Assembly (NCBI RefSeq): GCF_027942865.1
Contig: NC_134510.1
Location: 22,313,209-22,377,208 of the forward strand
DNA: 64,000 nucleotides
Reading direction: 5' to 3'
Source of the DNA: Odontesthes bonariensis
Lineage: Eukaryota > Chordata > Actinopteri > Atheriniformes > Atherinopsidae
The position numbers and the translations under genes are program-made. Below are positions 1 to 12,800 of the stretch, in pieces; the stretch's first letter is position 1, and the number at the start of each line of letters is the position of its first letter. The notes beneath the pieces are model-generated. The model was not told the DNA's origin and did not search any database. It worked only from the letters and a program-made list of their open reading frames with translations.

Positions 1-3000
1 GAGAATCCCAATTAAAAAGCAAAATGCAGAATATGGCTCTGGTGAACTAACAAACAAGGTAAGCTTTGCTGCTTTGGAAAGCAGTCCATGTCATGTCTGG
101 GGAGAGGGAGCTGCATTGATTATATGTGCTGGTACAGTTTTTAAGTTGCTGTTGATTTAAAGGGCAAGAAGTATATATCAGGTGCGTTCACTCATCTAAA
201 GGCCTCAAAAATGTATCAGTTGATGTTTCAGTCAGATTCTCACTGTCTTTAATGAGGCCTTTAATTTGTGTTTTTGTCTCAGAAAGCCACACAAATCAGA
301 TATTTCAATCAAACATTAAGAATCTAAAACAATCTATATTTAGACATTAGAGGCTTTAGGATCAGTTTAAATAAGATTTGAATCCCCAAAACATCTGATT
401 AACCAGCGCTTTCTTCGTTGCTTTTTTTCTCAATAACAATGTTAAAATATGTGACAAAGTTTGAAGGGGATTTAGTATTCGCAATTCTATTTTCAAATTA
501 TACAATTGTGGTTTACCAGTGCTTACTATAATCTTAAAAACTGGAGGCAGTTTCAGGGGGAAGATGTATCCATTAATTGAAAATCATTTGCAGATAAGTC
601 CACGTCAGACTGATTTTCTTAGCAAGCACAAAATGTAATCAAAAAGGCTTGAGAACTGATACAAAACGCAGACCTTTGAAATTGAAATATTAGAAACTAT
701 CCTGACACTGCCTTTTTCACAATAGGTTAAATCCTTGTATTATGTTAATTCAAGGCACTTCTCACGCTTTGATCTATAATTACACGATTGTCCTTTGCAT
801 CAAAGGCGGGTTCTGTAAGTAAGTAATGACAGAGTGGCAGCACAATGGACAGCATCCACTAAACCCAAGAAGATGTCCTACAAAATGAGAAGACACATTG
901 TAATCACGAGAACAGGATAATCGCCTATAGAGACAAACTTCTACCCTGCGACTGATATCTTTGGACATGTTAAGCAGTGTTCACTAAGGCACATAGGCAG
1001 TATCTAACTCACCCTTTCTATATTGCATAGGAATGGGGACAATGATATATGACTCCTGTAACCAAACACCAGTCGCACACAGCTTGTATCTGGTGTCAGT
1101 ATGTGCTGGCCGGAGCCAGCTAGATTTTCATTCCACCATATGCGTATTTGTATGTGGGCAGTAAGCCGTGAATGTCTACTAATATCAGATCCACCCTTGA
1201 TAACTGGATGATGGACATCATGAGCAGTGATTGCCCACAATATAATATGGCATATCCACATCATCCAACTTCAAAGATTAAAAACAAATGCTCACAGTTG
1301 ATATTATGCTGCTCTTAGGAAACTTAAGATTGCAGGGGTGTATCAGTTTTTAGCTTGTTCATACCTACAAAGGCCCTTCTGCTAACACTCTGTGTGCTGT
1401 GGGCTGGATTAGGTGTCACTCACGGTGATCGTACTGTTTATCCAACAGCGTCATTTAATGCCGACGCAGGAATTTATACCCACCTCACTGGTCACAAGCA
1501 AGAGGAGGAAGTTTAACAGTGCCACTTTTATCTGGAACAGGACAATTGTCTGCAACAAGAGGATAAAGGGGGAAAAAGTAAGTAAGAAGGACACAAAGTA
1601 TTTTGGTTATTGTTTTTTGCTGTACTTCATCATCATGAATGGCTGTTGCAGTAATGTTTCCATAGCACCGTTGCTGTAGTCAGCATGTTTGGTTGCCTCA
1701 TAGATCTGGCTTTATTCTCTGTATTTGTCCTTTTATATTGTTTTTCTCTCCAGATAATTATCCTTCCATCAACCCCCCCCCCCCCCCCTTCATTATGAGT
1801 AAGCTCTCCAGCAGCTTCTCAAGAGATTTAAATGGAAATCATCACAAGTGGTATGGAGGAGCTGCACCTGAGTGAGTGTAGAGAAGTTCTTTATAGGTAA
1901 ATAGTTGCAGAATCAATAACAGATGTGGTATATACTGTTGTTTCACTTTTACAGGCATATCACCAGTCAACAATGTTATAACAGAACCGGCAGACAGCAA
2001 AGTAATGTTCGTCTCAATGACCAACTGTAGGTAGCCATTACTTTATGTTAGTTATTCTGAATACATTCAGCCCTTCTTATATCAGAGTAATAACATGTGC
2101 TGTCTTTTTTTACGCAGCATACCAAAACCAACTGATATAAATGTAGCGTGAGTGCATTCTCTGTCATAACACAAACAGATATTAGCTAGATTTCTTTACT
2201 GCATCTACCTTTTTGTTCAAGCTGTATCAGCTTTTGTTGAATTTAATTTAATTTGTTTTACAGGGAGAAAACGATAAGGATAGCCAATTTAAGAGAGCAT
2301 CCCTATTCATCCCACATCTCTAGGTTTGCAATGTTTCCATCCTTCCGCTCGCCTGATGACCCAGAAACAGGAGTCAGAGCTGCTTCCCAACCTTTTCTTA
2401 ACCTCCTTATCCCAAACAAGGCACCTGATGTGACCCTGCTTCGCAAAACTATAGGTAAGATATATTTTGGCCAAATTTGATGGTAGAGTAATTGTTTCTA
2501 CAGCTCTCAGATCATTTTTTTGGTTTGTTTGTTTACACACAGTTGCGGATTATGAGGCAAACAGCCTCTGGGTGCACCAATACTGAAGAATACACATGAC
2601 AAGCAAAAATCATACCAGTTTCTATGTGCATTTCACATGTTTTTTCAGCAAGTTTGTGATAATTTTTCATTCTTCTTTTTCTTCTTTAGTCCTGACATGT
2701 CTAAAGAAGTATTTTGGTTACATTTTCACCAAATTTGTGACAGTTTTTGACTTATTTCAGTCATTGCCCATCTCTCTGTCATTCCGTGCTTATTTGTGGT
2801 CACAGTTTTTCCCCTTGGTGTAAGTTTTGTGTCAGTTTTGGTCATTATACATCTCTTTGTTGTAATTTATCTTCTCTCTTCTCTCTTTTAAGTCATTTTG
2901 AATGATTTTGTTTCTCATTTTGGTTGCAATGTATCTCTTTTGGTCCACATTTGCGGCCATTTTGGTCTTGTTTTGGTCATTGTCATCTTTGTAGCAATTC

Positions 3001-4886
3001 TGGGTTTCTTTGCATTCGTTTTTTTTAATATATTTTTCAGCTAATCGTGTCCTCAAGGATCTCCTATTATTTTACTCCTAATTTTTCACTTCATGTCATT
3101 TTTTTTGTTACATTTGGGTCTTTTTCTTTCTTTTTGTGGTAATTCTACATTTTTCCTCTGTGTTTTGTGTGTATGTGTTTCTTTTTCTAGAGCTTAGGGT
3201 ACATTTTTAGGATAATATTTTTTGGACCCCACATTAATCTATCCATGCTCACAGGTGGCCCTTACAGACATGAGATCTTAGAAGCACCAGTGAAAACCAG
3301 GAAAAAGGCTGTTATGTGGACAGGAGAAAATGGCTTCTTGGATGTAGGTACTAAGACATACAATATAAAATATAACTGAAGTTAAATCAAACATAACTTG
3401 TCTTTCATTACCTCCCTTCAGCAGACAAAACCATTAAAAGAAGAGAATCAAGTTTTCTACCCCGCACCTCCAAAGACAATACTGCCCAACCCTAAACTGC
3501 GTGACTGGGATTTGACATTATCAGAGCGCACAAGCAACATGCTGAAAAATTTAGAGAGAGCCCAGTGGATCACCTCTTACCAAATGCAATGTGCAGGTAA
3601 GAAGCCAAAACGATATCGGCAAAAATCTGGAAAGAACATGAACACAAAGCAGTGCTGTAGTTGAAATTTGATCAGAAGTACTTTGTAGAACTATTTTATA
3701 AAACCATAAATAATCAAGTGATTGTAATTTTGTGATTTTTTTTCAGGTAATTATCAATAATCTGGCTTTGTGTTTGATATCATTTTAAGGAACAGGGTCA
3801 GCAAATCCTTTGAAGATAGATGACTTCAAGGAACAAATAAGTAACCTCACTGGGATGAATTTACACTCTGTACCACTGGTAAATTACCTCTTACATTTTC
3901 ACAGTAATATTTATCAGATGAAATACTGATGCAAATGGTTTTCTCCTTAGCAAGAAAGGTCCTTTCCTGTATTTCATCCCTCTAAATCAAAACATAGACT
4001 TGGAGGAAGATGGGGGAGTAATGTGGGGAGTAGAACCTGCAGTCCCACTGCTGCTGGACTCCAAAGTACTTCTCCAGTTCCAAACCAAATGACTTGTTCT
4101 GCGACTATAAACCAGCATAGGCCACAAGAGATCGGAGCTACAAATAATGAGGCACCAGTTTCAAATCAAATGGGTCGCAGTCAATCAGAGTACAGAGCTT
4201 GCTCCACAGAAGCACAGTGCACTGAGCTGTCTCAGGAGATTTTACACAAACGGCAAGCTCAGAGTAAAAGCTACGAGGGCCGACAGAGAGAGAACTGCAA
4301 CGTCTGGTCGGATGAAAGTTTCATGCGGGAATCTGAGTCACAATGCAGCCAAGAGACTAATGGCACTCAGATCTCAAACACAGAGCGACGCCTGAACCTG
4401 AACAAAGGCCCATATTCACAGACAGAGGTCAACAGCGAGAGCAGCCCTAAGGAGGTGCATGTAAAAGATTTACCAAGAAGCAAAATGGAGAACCTTAAAC
4501 ATGGAAATCCACCAGGTTTATGTCAACCAGCTGTAGCCAGAAGCAAGACAAGTTCTGAATCACATACTGGGTTAAGATCAGAGGTATCCTCAAAGCAGGA
4601 AGGTAAAATAGAGTGCAGAGAGCTTCCACATGGTTTCTCTAATCCCTGCATTCTACTGCGGCCTCCTAACCAGCAAGGCATTCACTCAGTCAGCAGAGCT
4701 GGGACTTTGGGTAGAGTTGGTACAGCTCGAAGCCTTCTAGATCTTCAAAATTCATTCAGTAAGTCAGAGGCACATGGAAACTTCAATAACTCCATCACTC
4801 GTGCTGCTGTAAACCTCAGGGACAATGTTGTCAGTGGGAAAAAACACGACTTCTTCGGGATCAATTGCAACACCATCCGTGGATAA
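1..4886 (+). CDS. spmip4: SPMIP4 / C7orf31 orthologue, sperm microtubule inner protein 4 (5' end off the window)
   Basis: Exons: <1-58, 1449-1581, 1754-1871, 1955-2026, 2118-2147, 2264-2454, 3255-3343, 3422-3596, 3790-3878, 3951-4886 (stop TAA 4884-4886). Every junction has GT/AG sites and the phases chain without a break, giving 629 visible residues. The family is known from human C7orf31, renamed as a microtubule inner protein of the sperm flagellar doublet; no enzymatic domain is known or seen. Matching blocks include IPKPTD, HPYSSHISRFAMFPSF (human HPYHTHICRGSMFPTF), VFYPAPPKT, NLERAQWITSY, and at the C-terminus LQNSFSKSEA and LRDNVVSGKKHDFFG. The last exon has a long Ser/Gln/Asn-rich segment (about 4020-4700) unlike human. 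The 1449-1581 exon is inferred: its 133 nt repair the phase between the flanking exons, using donor GT at 1582 rather than 1578. The gene continues left of base 1, where roughly 60 residues are missing. Confidence 0.88.
59..1448 (+). other. SPMIP4 intron, nothing recognised
   Basis: The donor GTAAGC is at 59 and the acceptor CAG ends at 1448. The sequence is AT-rich and unique-looking, and the short open frames here lack homology and splice context. No transposon termini were recognised. Confidence 0.55.
2690..3215. repeat. Degenerate T-rich tandem repeat in SPMIP4 intron
   Basis: The intron between the exons ending at 2454 and starting at 3255 repeats, with much variation, words such as TTTTGGTCATT, CATCTCTTTG and TTGTGGTCA at roughly 20-30 base spacing. 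This resembles a common fish minisatellite built on 'tttgtggtcattttg'. The copies are too decayed to set an exact unit or edges by eye. Confidence 0.5.
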
Positions 4887-4889
4887 TCT

Positions 4890-4985
4890 CATAAACTTGG
4901 ATTTTATGCTCGCTTTATCCTGTGCAGGGTCACAGAGGACTAAACCTTATCCCAACTGGGCATGGGGTGAGACACATCCTAGATC
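4890..4985. repeat. Fragment of a common fish interspersed repeat (LINE/SINE 3' type)
   Basis: The words CGCTTTATCCTGTGCAGGGT and CTTATCCCAACTGGGCATGG just after the SPMIP4 stop resemble the widespread teleost motif '...tttatcctgtacagggtcgcagg...tatcccagctg...'. Only about 90 bases are recognisable. It probably lies in the SPMIP4 3' UTR. No clean AATAAA was seen in the first 400 bases after the stop. Confidence 0.5.
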
Positions 4986-5279
4986 ATCTAAATATTGATT
5001 AACAGAATCATTTCTGGGAATATTAATCCTAAAATCATCCCATCCCTATATTTTTTTACTTGGGAGACGATCTAATCTTAAATTTCAGAAGTTGGAATTC
5101 CCCTTTAACATTATTTATGACGAAACACATCAACTTTAATGGCTTCACAGTAGAGATTGCACCTTATTCTGCAATAATCCTCATAGTCGGCCAGTGCAAA
5201 GTTTCCTTCCTCCAATCTCGCAAGTCTTCAGACAATTGTGTCATCTTCGTGGCTTGGTTTTCATGCTGACGTCTACCAT

Positions 5280-5580
5280 CAACTGTGGGACCCCATTAAA
5301 AACAGGTGACCAAAATATGCCCACTGAGTTCAGTTCATATGGGTAGACTTCAGTCAAGAAGTAGATGCTTCTCAAATACAGGAGTAGGATGTATCAGAGC
5401 TCAATAACAAGTGTCATAATGAGGGGTCTGAATACTTATGTATATGTGAGCACATTGAAGTCTTTTGTTTTTTTCAATGAAATCACAAAACAGCAGAAAG
5501 AGAATTGTGTACAGAATGAATTAAAAAAAATTAAGTCTGTGCTACAATGTGGAACACTTAAGAGGGTATGAAATGTTCCG
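5280..5580 (+). mobile_element. Tc1-like transposon 3' end, degenerate
   Basis: The stretch contains diagnostic Tc1-like 3' wording: a 'gggtagacttcagtcaag' line, 'gagctcaataac..gtgtcataatg', then GGGGTCTGAATACTTATGTA and, near the end, 'aagtctgtgctacaatgtgg'. These are the conserved terminal words of the salmonid-type Tc1 family. The transposase is absent and the termini are worn, so this is a fossil. Confidence 0.6.
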
Positions 5581-6019
5581 TCTGCGCAGTAACTACAATC
5601 CATGCACCATCTTCTGCAATATTCTGTAACGTTTCCTCAGATATTGTCTCTAATGAGCCAGACAGTCTTATTATTTTTTCATGTGTTCTTGAGCAGTAGT
5701 TCTCCGGGCTTTCTGAAGGTTTCCTCAAAGTTTTTTCTTTCAACATCGGCTGCTTTTTAATATATTTTCAATCTCATGTTTTTTTTTGTTTGTTTGTTCA
5801 TTTGTTTGTTTGCTTGCTTGTTAAGTCACTGATCTGTGAAGCATTCAAGCATAATAAAACACACTTAACTCAAGGGATGAACCATGTCGTGTCTACACAG
5901 ATAGCACATGACAGATATATAATAATATTTTTGGACAAAAAGAGATAGGCTTTTAAAAAATATGTCTACAGCAGAGGAGAAGTATTTGAAAGTGAATCCA
6001 GAAAACACCTGACACGGGA

Positions 6020-6470
6020 CCTGAGAGATGCATCCCTTCAGTTGATCTATCTGCCTTTCACTGAAGCCTCGTCCATCAGAAATGGTCTGTATGGAAGGGT
6101 GGCTGTTACTGTAAGAAGTCAGTCCTAAGGAAAGTAAACAGGGAGAAAAAGCTGATGTATGCCAATGACACAAGAAGTGGACTGAAAATCTGTGGCAACA
6201 GGTCCGGAGTGATGAATCCTCCACAGAGTCTGGACCTCAACATTATTGAAGCAGTGTGGGATCATCTTGACAGAGAACGGACAAAAGGCAGCCAACATCC
6301 AAAGAAGAGCTTTGGATGTCCTTCAAGAAGCCTGAAGAACTATTCCTGAACACTACTTAAAGAAATGACAAGAAAGCTTGTTGAAGAGGGTTCAGGCTGT
6401 GTTGAAGGATTCACGTGTTCATACCAAACATTGAGTTCCAAGCTTGTTAGAATTGTACAAACTCTGTTTA
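6020..6470 (+). pseudogene. Tc1-like transposase remnant, internally deleted
   Basis: The DNA reads like the middle and 3' part of a Tc1-like DD34E transposase on the + strand: 'gagagatgcatcccttcagttg', 'cagaaatggtctgtatggaag', 'gacctcaacattattgaag' and 'gatgtccttcaagaagcctg'. A short frame at 6155-6349 includes SLDLNIIEAVWDHLDRE, which carries the third catalytic acid (Glu of the N-x-I-E signature). The region between the start of the first-Asp segment and the final Glu block is deleted (the reading jumps at about 6215). No intact ORF or terminal repeats remain. Confidence 0.75.
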
Positions 6471-7077
6471 TGCCTTACCTATATGAAATAATTGGCTTTA
6501 TTTCCAGACAAACTGGAGTGAAGTGAAAAGAAACAGCCTTCAAGCAGACTTTTGCATGTTCAGTCTGCCTGCACAGTGCTCACCAAAGGAATTTTGAGTA
6601 GCACTAAATTCACAATGCTGCAGATGAATTCTTTGTTCTTGATTTTGAATGTTGTGATTTTACTGGGGTGGGGGGGGGACTGTGTGAGGCTGTTTTTTCA
6701 AATTTTATTTAATTTGATTTTTTCTCATTTTTATTTTATCTGACTGCTTGTGTTATGGAATCTGTCTCTTTGTATAACAAGTGCTACAGTAACCTTCCAG
6801 TTTGCTGCTATGAAAGGGGAAAAAAAATTTTTTCTTGCTCATAATCTGTTACTGACAGACTCGCTTGTGTGAAAAGTTTGTTTTCATTTTTCTTTCTTTC
6901 TTTTGTGACTGCGAGACCTTGAGCAGCAAGCCTGCTGCCTTGGGTGACAGAAAAAAGCCTGTTGTTGAAACTCTGAGAATAAATGAAATGTCTTTCACAG
7001 CAAAATGGACGTTTGACATTTTCTTGCTGAATACTGCAGAAAACCTACCTGTTGAGCCACTTCCAAGGCAGTATTTC

Positions 7078-7085
7078 CTCAGAAC
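7078..7085. repeat. Left 8-bp target-site duplication of hAT element
   Basis: CTCAGAAC lies immediately before the left terminus CAGCTGCGCC and is repeated exactly at 8116-8123. Confidence 0.8.
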
Positions 7086-8115
7086 CAGCTGCGCCTTAAC
7101 GAGGGGGCTAGGGAGGGCTCAAGCCCCGGGGCCACAGCCAACCAGGGGCCTCGTGAGGGGCCTTGTAAAAAAAAAAAAAAAAAAAAAATTTGCCTGCTGT
7201 AAGCGGCATCATGGCATGTTGACTTGGGCCCATATGATTTTGCTTTGAAGTGGGTTGGGATCATCTGCGCTATTGGATTGGTTTATTGCGCTATGTAGAT
7301 GGACTTTGTCGTAGTTGTTAGCTTGATTCTTAAAAAAAAAAAAAAACACACACAACAAAACCGTACACTTAAAACGGTGTGTCCGCGCTCATCATGTTTT
7401 ACTTTTTTCTTGGTGGACAGTGTGAAATATTGCTGCAAATGGTATTTCAATGCACACGTCAAAACGACAGCAAAGTGCACATTTTCAAGATGAAGGAAGA
7501 GTTGCGTGACGCTTGAAAACAGATCGGTTAATAATACACAATTTAGTTATTAATGTTTTGCATATGAGACATAACCTGCAACTAGTCTTAATGCTTTGGG
7601 AAGGATTCAATCGACTATGTATAGCAACGGCTGTAGGTATGTCTCAAAGGTTTCGCTGCTGCCTGCTCGAGAGTGATTTTGGCAACACTAAGCCCTGCAT
7701 AGTAGTAGGACTGCTGGGTTCGTGTATTTCGGTCTGTTGATTGAGAGAACCATGGGGTTTGCGTTTCATGTATTTTAATTCTTAAAGACCTTTCTGTCTT
7801 TATATTTTGTGTGTTGGCGTCAGTGGCTGTGGCAGTACAGTGGCCTACATTGGTGTGTGTGTCGGTGTGTGGTTTTTATCTCGGGCTACGAGCCTTGTGG
7901 AGGTTAGCAGCAGTCCTTTGCAAGCAGCAGTCCTCTGTGGTCAGACCTTTTGTAGCTGCGCTGAACCAAATGTAGCATCAATTGTGCGCTTGCACCGCAA
8001 ATATTCTAAGGGCGTTTTCCCGACATAACGGAAAGATAAGGGTTGACAGGTAGCCTGTGAGGGGGCCCCAAAAAAATGTAGCCCCGGGGCCACGGATGTT
8101 GCTAAAGCGCCCCTG
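7086..8115. mobile_element. Non-autonomous hAT-type DNA transposon, 1030 bp
   Basis: The left end CAGCTGCGCCTTAAC matches the reverse complement of the right end, CAGGGGCGCTTTAGC, at 11 of 15 positions. The element is flanked by a perfect 8-bp duplication, the hallmark size for hAT insertions, and CAG..CTG termini are typical. Subterminal blocks 'ccccggggccac' occur near both ends. Short open frames inside show no transposase motifs, so it would have been moved in trans. Two long A runs (about 7168-7188 and 7332-7346) are internal. Confidence 0.78.
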
Positions 8116-8123
8116 CTCAGAAC
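8116..8123. repeat. Right 8-bp target-site duplication of hAT element
   Basis: CTCAGAAC follows the terminus GCGCCCCTG and matches 7078-7085 exactly. Confidence 0.8.
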
Positions 8124-8639
8124 ATGCAAGCTGAAAGATGCCTATTGTCCATGGGTCATACTGTTTCGTTTGATTTCACTATTGAACTTACAGGCTAAAC
8201 TATCAGTTTAGACTTTTGTCACATTCGTTATCTAAATGCACGTTTTCTTTATTCACCCATTAGTACGACTTTAGTATTTCACTAATTGTAGTAAAAAAAA
8301 TATTCCTCAGCGACATTTTTCATGAGCTGGACTAAATGGCAGTGATTCCGACATTTATCCAGCAGATGGCAGTATAACATGACTTTCTGTAATTCGCCAT
8401 TCTGACTTTGTTTCTTGTTCCTCGCTATTTACTGTAGTCTTTTTTTTTCATGGATTCAAAACCACTTTTAAAGGAAAATTGTGTTGAAATTCCCTTTTCC
8501 ACACTGTACATTTCAAATCTAATGAAAAATGAAATGAGAAATAAATGCATTTTAATCAATTGGTCCAATTAAAGCCTGGATTCAAATGACTAGTGCAAAG
8601 TCAGATTTTTATCTATATATTTATTTTCCACCACTGTTT

Positions 8640-8955
8640 GTCCTTGCTTTTGGGGTCCTCCTGAATACGTCACGGAAAAGATGCTGTTAATGATTCAAAC
8701 TCCTCCCATTTGAGGTGACCCTGAGCTGAAAGCAGCCTGTTTATTGGAGTTGGCTTCAGTCAGTCACGCAGCATCTCCCTCCTCCCGACAGCGGTGGAGA
8801 AATTGATGCTCTCAGAGCGACCATAGTGTTGCATGTGCGTGCATGTCATATAGCAGGGCGCAAGGCTGCGTGTTTCAGTCTGTAATTTTCACTTAGACCT
8901 CCCCTAACTGACTGAAGATAAGTATCAGATCGGCTGTTTTCATCCGTACCTCAAG
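8640..8955 (+). promoter_or_regulatory. osbpl3: Probable OSBPL3 promoter and non-coding first exon (donor at 8956)
   Basis: The segment is more GC-rich than its flanks, has an inverted CCAAT box (ATTGG, 8743-8747), and ends with CCTCAAG|GTGAGT, a strong donor after 8955. It is the best candidate for the missing 5' UTR exon, because the first coding exon at about 24985 begins with an acceptor and so needs an upstream exon. The transcription start is not defined. Several short upstream ATGs lie in it. The link to OSBPL3 is inferred from position, strand and splice-site logic only. Confidence 0.5.
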
Positions 8956-9788
8956 GTGAGTGTTTTGCTTCTCTCTTGCTCGCTGTGTTCTGTGATCTTC
9001 TAACTCTTCTGCAAGGACAAATGCGAGACTTTTTTTGCAGGGATGAACCGCGTTGACTGCAGGAATAAAATGCATTTTGAGTTTAGTTTGAAAGCCCTTC
9101 ACAGCAGTTTTAACAGTAAGATCTCCGAGTTTTCACTGCAAAGCTTCAAAGTTAAACAAGCCAACAAATAAAAAGTGGATTTATCGTGAAGGCAAGCTCG
9201 ATTTAACGGTTGGTAGTTTTCCAAGCAGCAGATTTTTTTTGTGGACATCATTTGTGATTCAGACACCAAACACCAATACATCATTTCAGTCGCTATGGTA
9301 ACTCTGAGCCCCCCTATTTCTCCTCTACAAAAGTGAACATAAGTGTTGGGCGACTGTACTGTTTCCATGAAAGCCTAATGGTAAAGTAGATTCTCAGTCT
9401 TGAGTTAAAGCCTGTAATGAGCGTCCTGGAGTGTTTGCATCTCTCATGCTGAGTGGATGTAGGTGTGTGTGAACGTGATTTAATAAGAATTTGAGCTCAG
9501 CGTGACGCTTCCGGCTGAGAGTTTGAAGGAAAGAAACGGGATCGTGGATATTTTCACCGTCTTTCTTTTGATGCAAAGATTTTAGATGATAGGTATCAGC
9601 ACACTTACAGTAACAACACAGTGTAAAACCAGCTCAGTAAGGATGACTGGAGTGATGGGATAGTTCTTGAACTTGTGACACAACTGTTTGTGTTTTAGAG
9701 GAGAGGGAATTCAATAACTTGCACTGCATCCTTTCAGGTCTCTTGGGTTTTGTTAGGATGGAGTATGGTGTGCACATATTTCTTCAGT

Positions 9789-9827
9789 TATATATATATA
9801 CAGATAGATAGATAGATAGATAGATAG
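9789..9827. repeat. (AT)n-(GATA)n microsatellite
   Basis: Six AT units (9789-9800) run into about six GATA units (9803-9827) in OSBPL3 intron 1. Confidence 0.9.
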
Positions 9828-12800
9828 AAAGGTAAAGGGCATAGTCAAGGTCTTTACCAGAAAAAAAGTCATATGACGTAGAATCTTTAAAGGCTGGTGC
9901 TGAGATGTTTGTTTTTACACTCAATAATTGAGGGCTTGTCAGGCTAAGCCTATAAACTCCTTCTCCTTTTCCACTCTCACAGCTGTTTTCTCTGGGGGCT
10001 GTGGTTTGTTTGGTGACCAATTTGCCACACCCCATGAGGTTTGTCTGTTGCTAGCACATTCGTGTCACTGTCAAACACAGGGGGACTGTGCAGGCGAGGA
10101 ATCAATAGAATGCCGCAGCAGCAGTCGGAGAGGAAAAAAAAAAAAAACCACAGAAACATTTTTGACAGTGTGGTTATAACAATATCAGGACACTGCGCTG
10201 CATGAGGTGACCTCCAGAGTAAAGTCACTGAGCGCTAAGATGCTCAGCCCGATCTATTAGATTCTACATGATCAGCTTGTATTTCTGTGCCGAGCCTTTA
10301 CATTACCAGGAGTCCTTATGCAGCTTTCTAGGTCACCTGCTCTGTGCTGTGCTCGTCCTGTAATGACATATTGCAAGTTATTGCACACATAATCAGTCCA
10401 ATACACTGATACCTACTAGTCGATATTTCCTATGCACTCATTAACACAGCAGTGGTAGTAGGGGATGTAGCATTGAGCTGTAAATGTGTGGCCACATTGA
10501 GTCATCCACAAATCATACGGGTACCTGTGCATTATTGCAGAGGCTTCTCTGAATAAATGTCATCAGGTGACTAATGCAGAAAGTGGATGAAGAATAACAG
10601 TAAAGCAGCCGTGCACGGGGAGCGTGTGGCGGGGGTTTCTTCTCTTTTTTTGCGGGGGCAGTAGGCCTATGTAAATTTTTCATGTGGTTTCATATAGAAA
10701 CAGGTGCATGTGGTTTCAAATGTGGAGAAAAGAAACTCAGTGTATGGATCTTGCCAGCCTTGTATTTCAGATTTGAAGACAGGCTTTTGTTTGAGAAAAA
10801 AAAACAAAAAAAAAAAAACACAACAGCTTTATGAAACGTTTTAGCGCAAAATAATCATTTCCGAGTTAAACTTCCATTAAATCAATAAGATCAAGTGTTG
10901 TGCTGTTATGTGTTTTTTTTTTCTCCATGTTATTGTTTTCCAAATCAGTGACATGGGTTTCTAATGACAGGCTGCTACTATTGTCGTCAGCCTCCTCTAG
11001 GCGTCAGAGAGACTGAAGGAAGCTCAAAGGCGGATTTCATAACTCCCTCACAGACTGCCAGATATCAGCATGAAATTTTAAAGAGGGCGGCTCCAGCAGA
11101 TACTTTTAACTTAAAAATAATAGTACATTGATAGAGTAAAGACATGTTTTCACTGTACTTTTTCATTGTTAGACTGAATTATTCAAATCTTCACCATTTC
11201 ACAGAAGGGCACTTTGACTGTTCTGAATAATGTATTCTTTTTGCCTGGAACCAGTTTTTTTCAGTGTACTTTTCCAATTTTAACAAATGTTTGTAGATTT
11301 TTGCCTCAATGATATATTATCACATAAATAAGTACAATAAACAATTCTGTTACTTTAAGAGCAATTTCTGCCTCATAAGTTGATAATATAATAGCCCCAA
11401 AAAGCAAGTTCATCATTTGAAGGAGCAATGAATTTCAATACTTTTGAGTTAAACTCAAAATGTTCCCGCTTCAGAGCTGTGGAGTGCAGCCTTGAAATGA
11501 AGTCCAGTCAGACTTGCTCCTCCAAATTTTCTTGCTGGAATTATGCAGTCGTGAGTTAAAACACCCATTAGTCTCGCCGTGGTCAGACTCTGACACAAGA
11601 GAGCAGACGAGAGGTCAGAAGCAATGTAAACAGAAATGACAGCAAAACATGTCTCAGCGTTTTCTTGCGTGTGTGTCCGTTTGGATTAGTAGCTTTTAAA
11701 AAAGTGTTTGCATACTCAAGAACAGTGCTGTTTATTCTGGCATCATGTTGGCTAAACATTGGAGACTTTTTTTTTAGGAACTGTATGTAAAAGCCCAACG
11801 GGCAGTGATGAGGTTTCCTGTATCATAAGTCAACGCATAACAATGAGTACATTATCAATGAGTGTTTTTTACGTTAGGAATATTTTTTCTGATGTTCTTC
11901 TTAGCTGAGAGAGCCTCATGTCCGCAACATGATGAAGCTTCTTAATTTCTTAACTTAACTCCAGTCACAACATTGTAGGGTTCTTGGCTCTCAGGCTTTC
12001 CAAACACAAACGTAAGATGAATCCCGCTTCGGTTAACCCCTTACATTGAGTCCATTAAATCAAATTTAGATTTTCACAGAACTCTGGTTTTTAACCAAAA
12101 GCATGGAAATGCAGTGGCATTTCAATCACTTTCACCTGTTTTCTAATGAACAATGAGGCGTTGATAGGCTAAACTAAGACATTCTACACATTACACATCC
12201 TACACATTAACCCGCTTAATTTATTAGGCCACGTGTATGTGATTGTGGATGCTTTAAGTGTTTTTCTTTTGAAGTTACTTTATTGAAGACAAACATAAAT
12301 TTCGAAAAGTTAAAAAAAAACAGTTTGTCAACACATTTCCTCTCATTATGTGAGTCCAGTCCTTTAGACTTTAGACTTTTCTGTTTGTACAGTAATATTA
12401 AGCAATAAAAATAATCTACCATATGGGGAACAGTCCTACTCTAAAGTATCTTAGAGAACAGAAAGAAATTGGGTCAATTAAACTTTACACATTGATGATA
12501 AAGACTATGTTAAAAGACATTTGGCTTGGACGTAATCGCACAACAACTTTAGAAACAAACACTGCTGAAGTGGAGCTGAAAACAACTAACCAACTAACTA
12601 AGTTCTGTTTTACTTTGTAGATGGTTATGGCTTCATTACTTTAGGGATGCCACAGTCCATTTTCTATGATGTGACTTATCAGAGTCATATTCATTCTGAA
12701 GGCTCATCAATACAGTGCAGAGGCTTGCACTTATGTCGCACACAGAGTTCAGGCTTGATGTAATTCTCCCAAAATATGGAAACTCCTCTTAGGCAGACTG

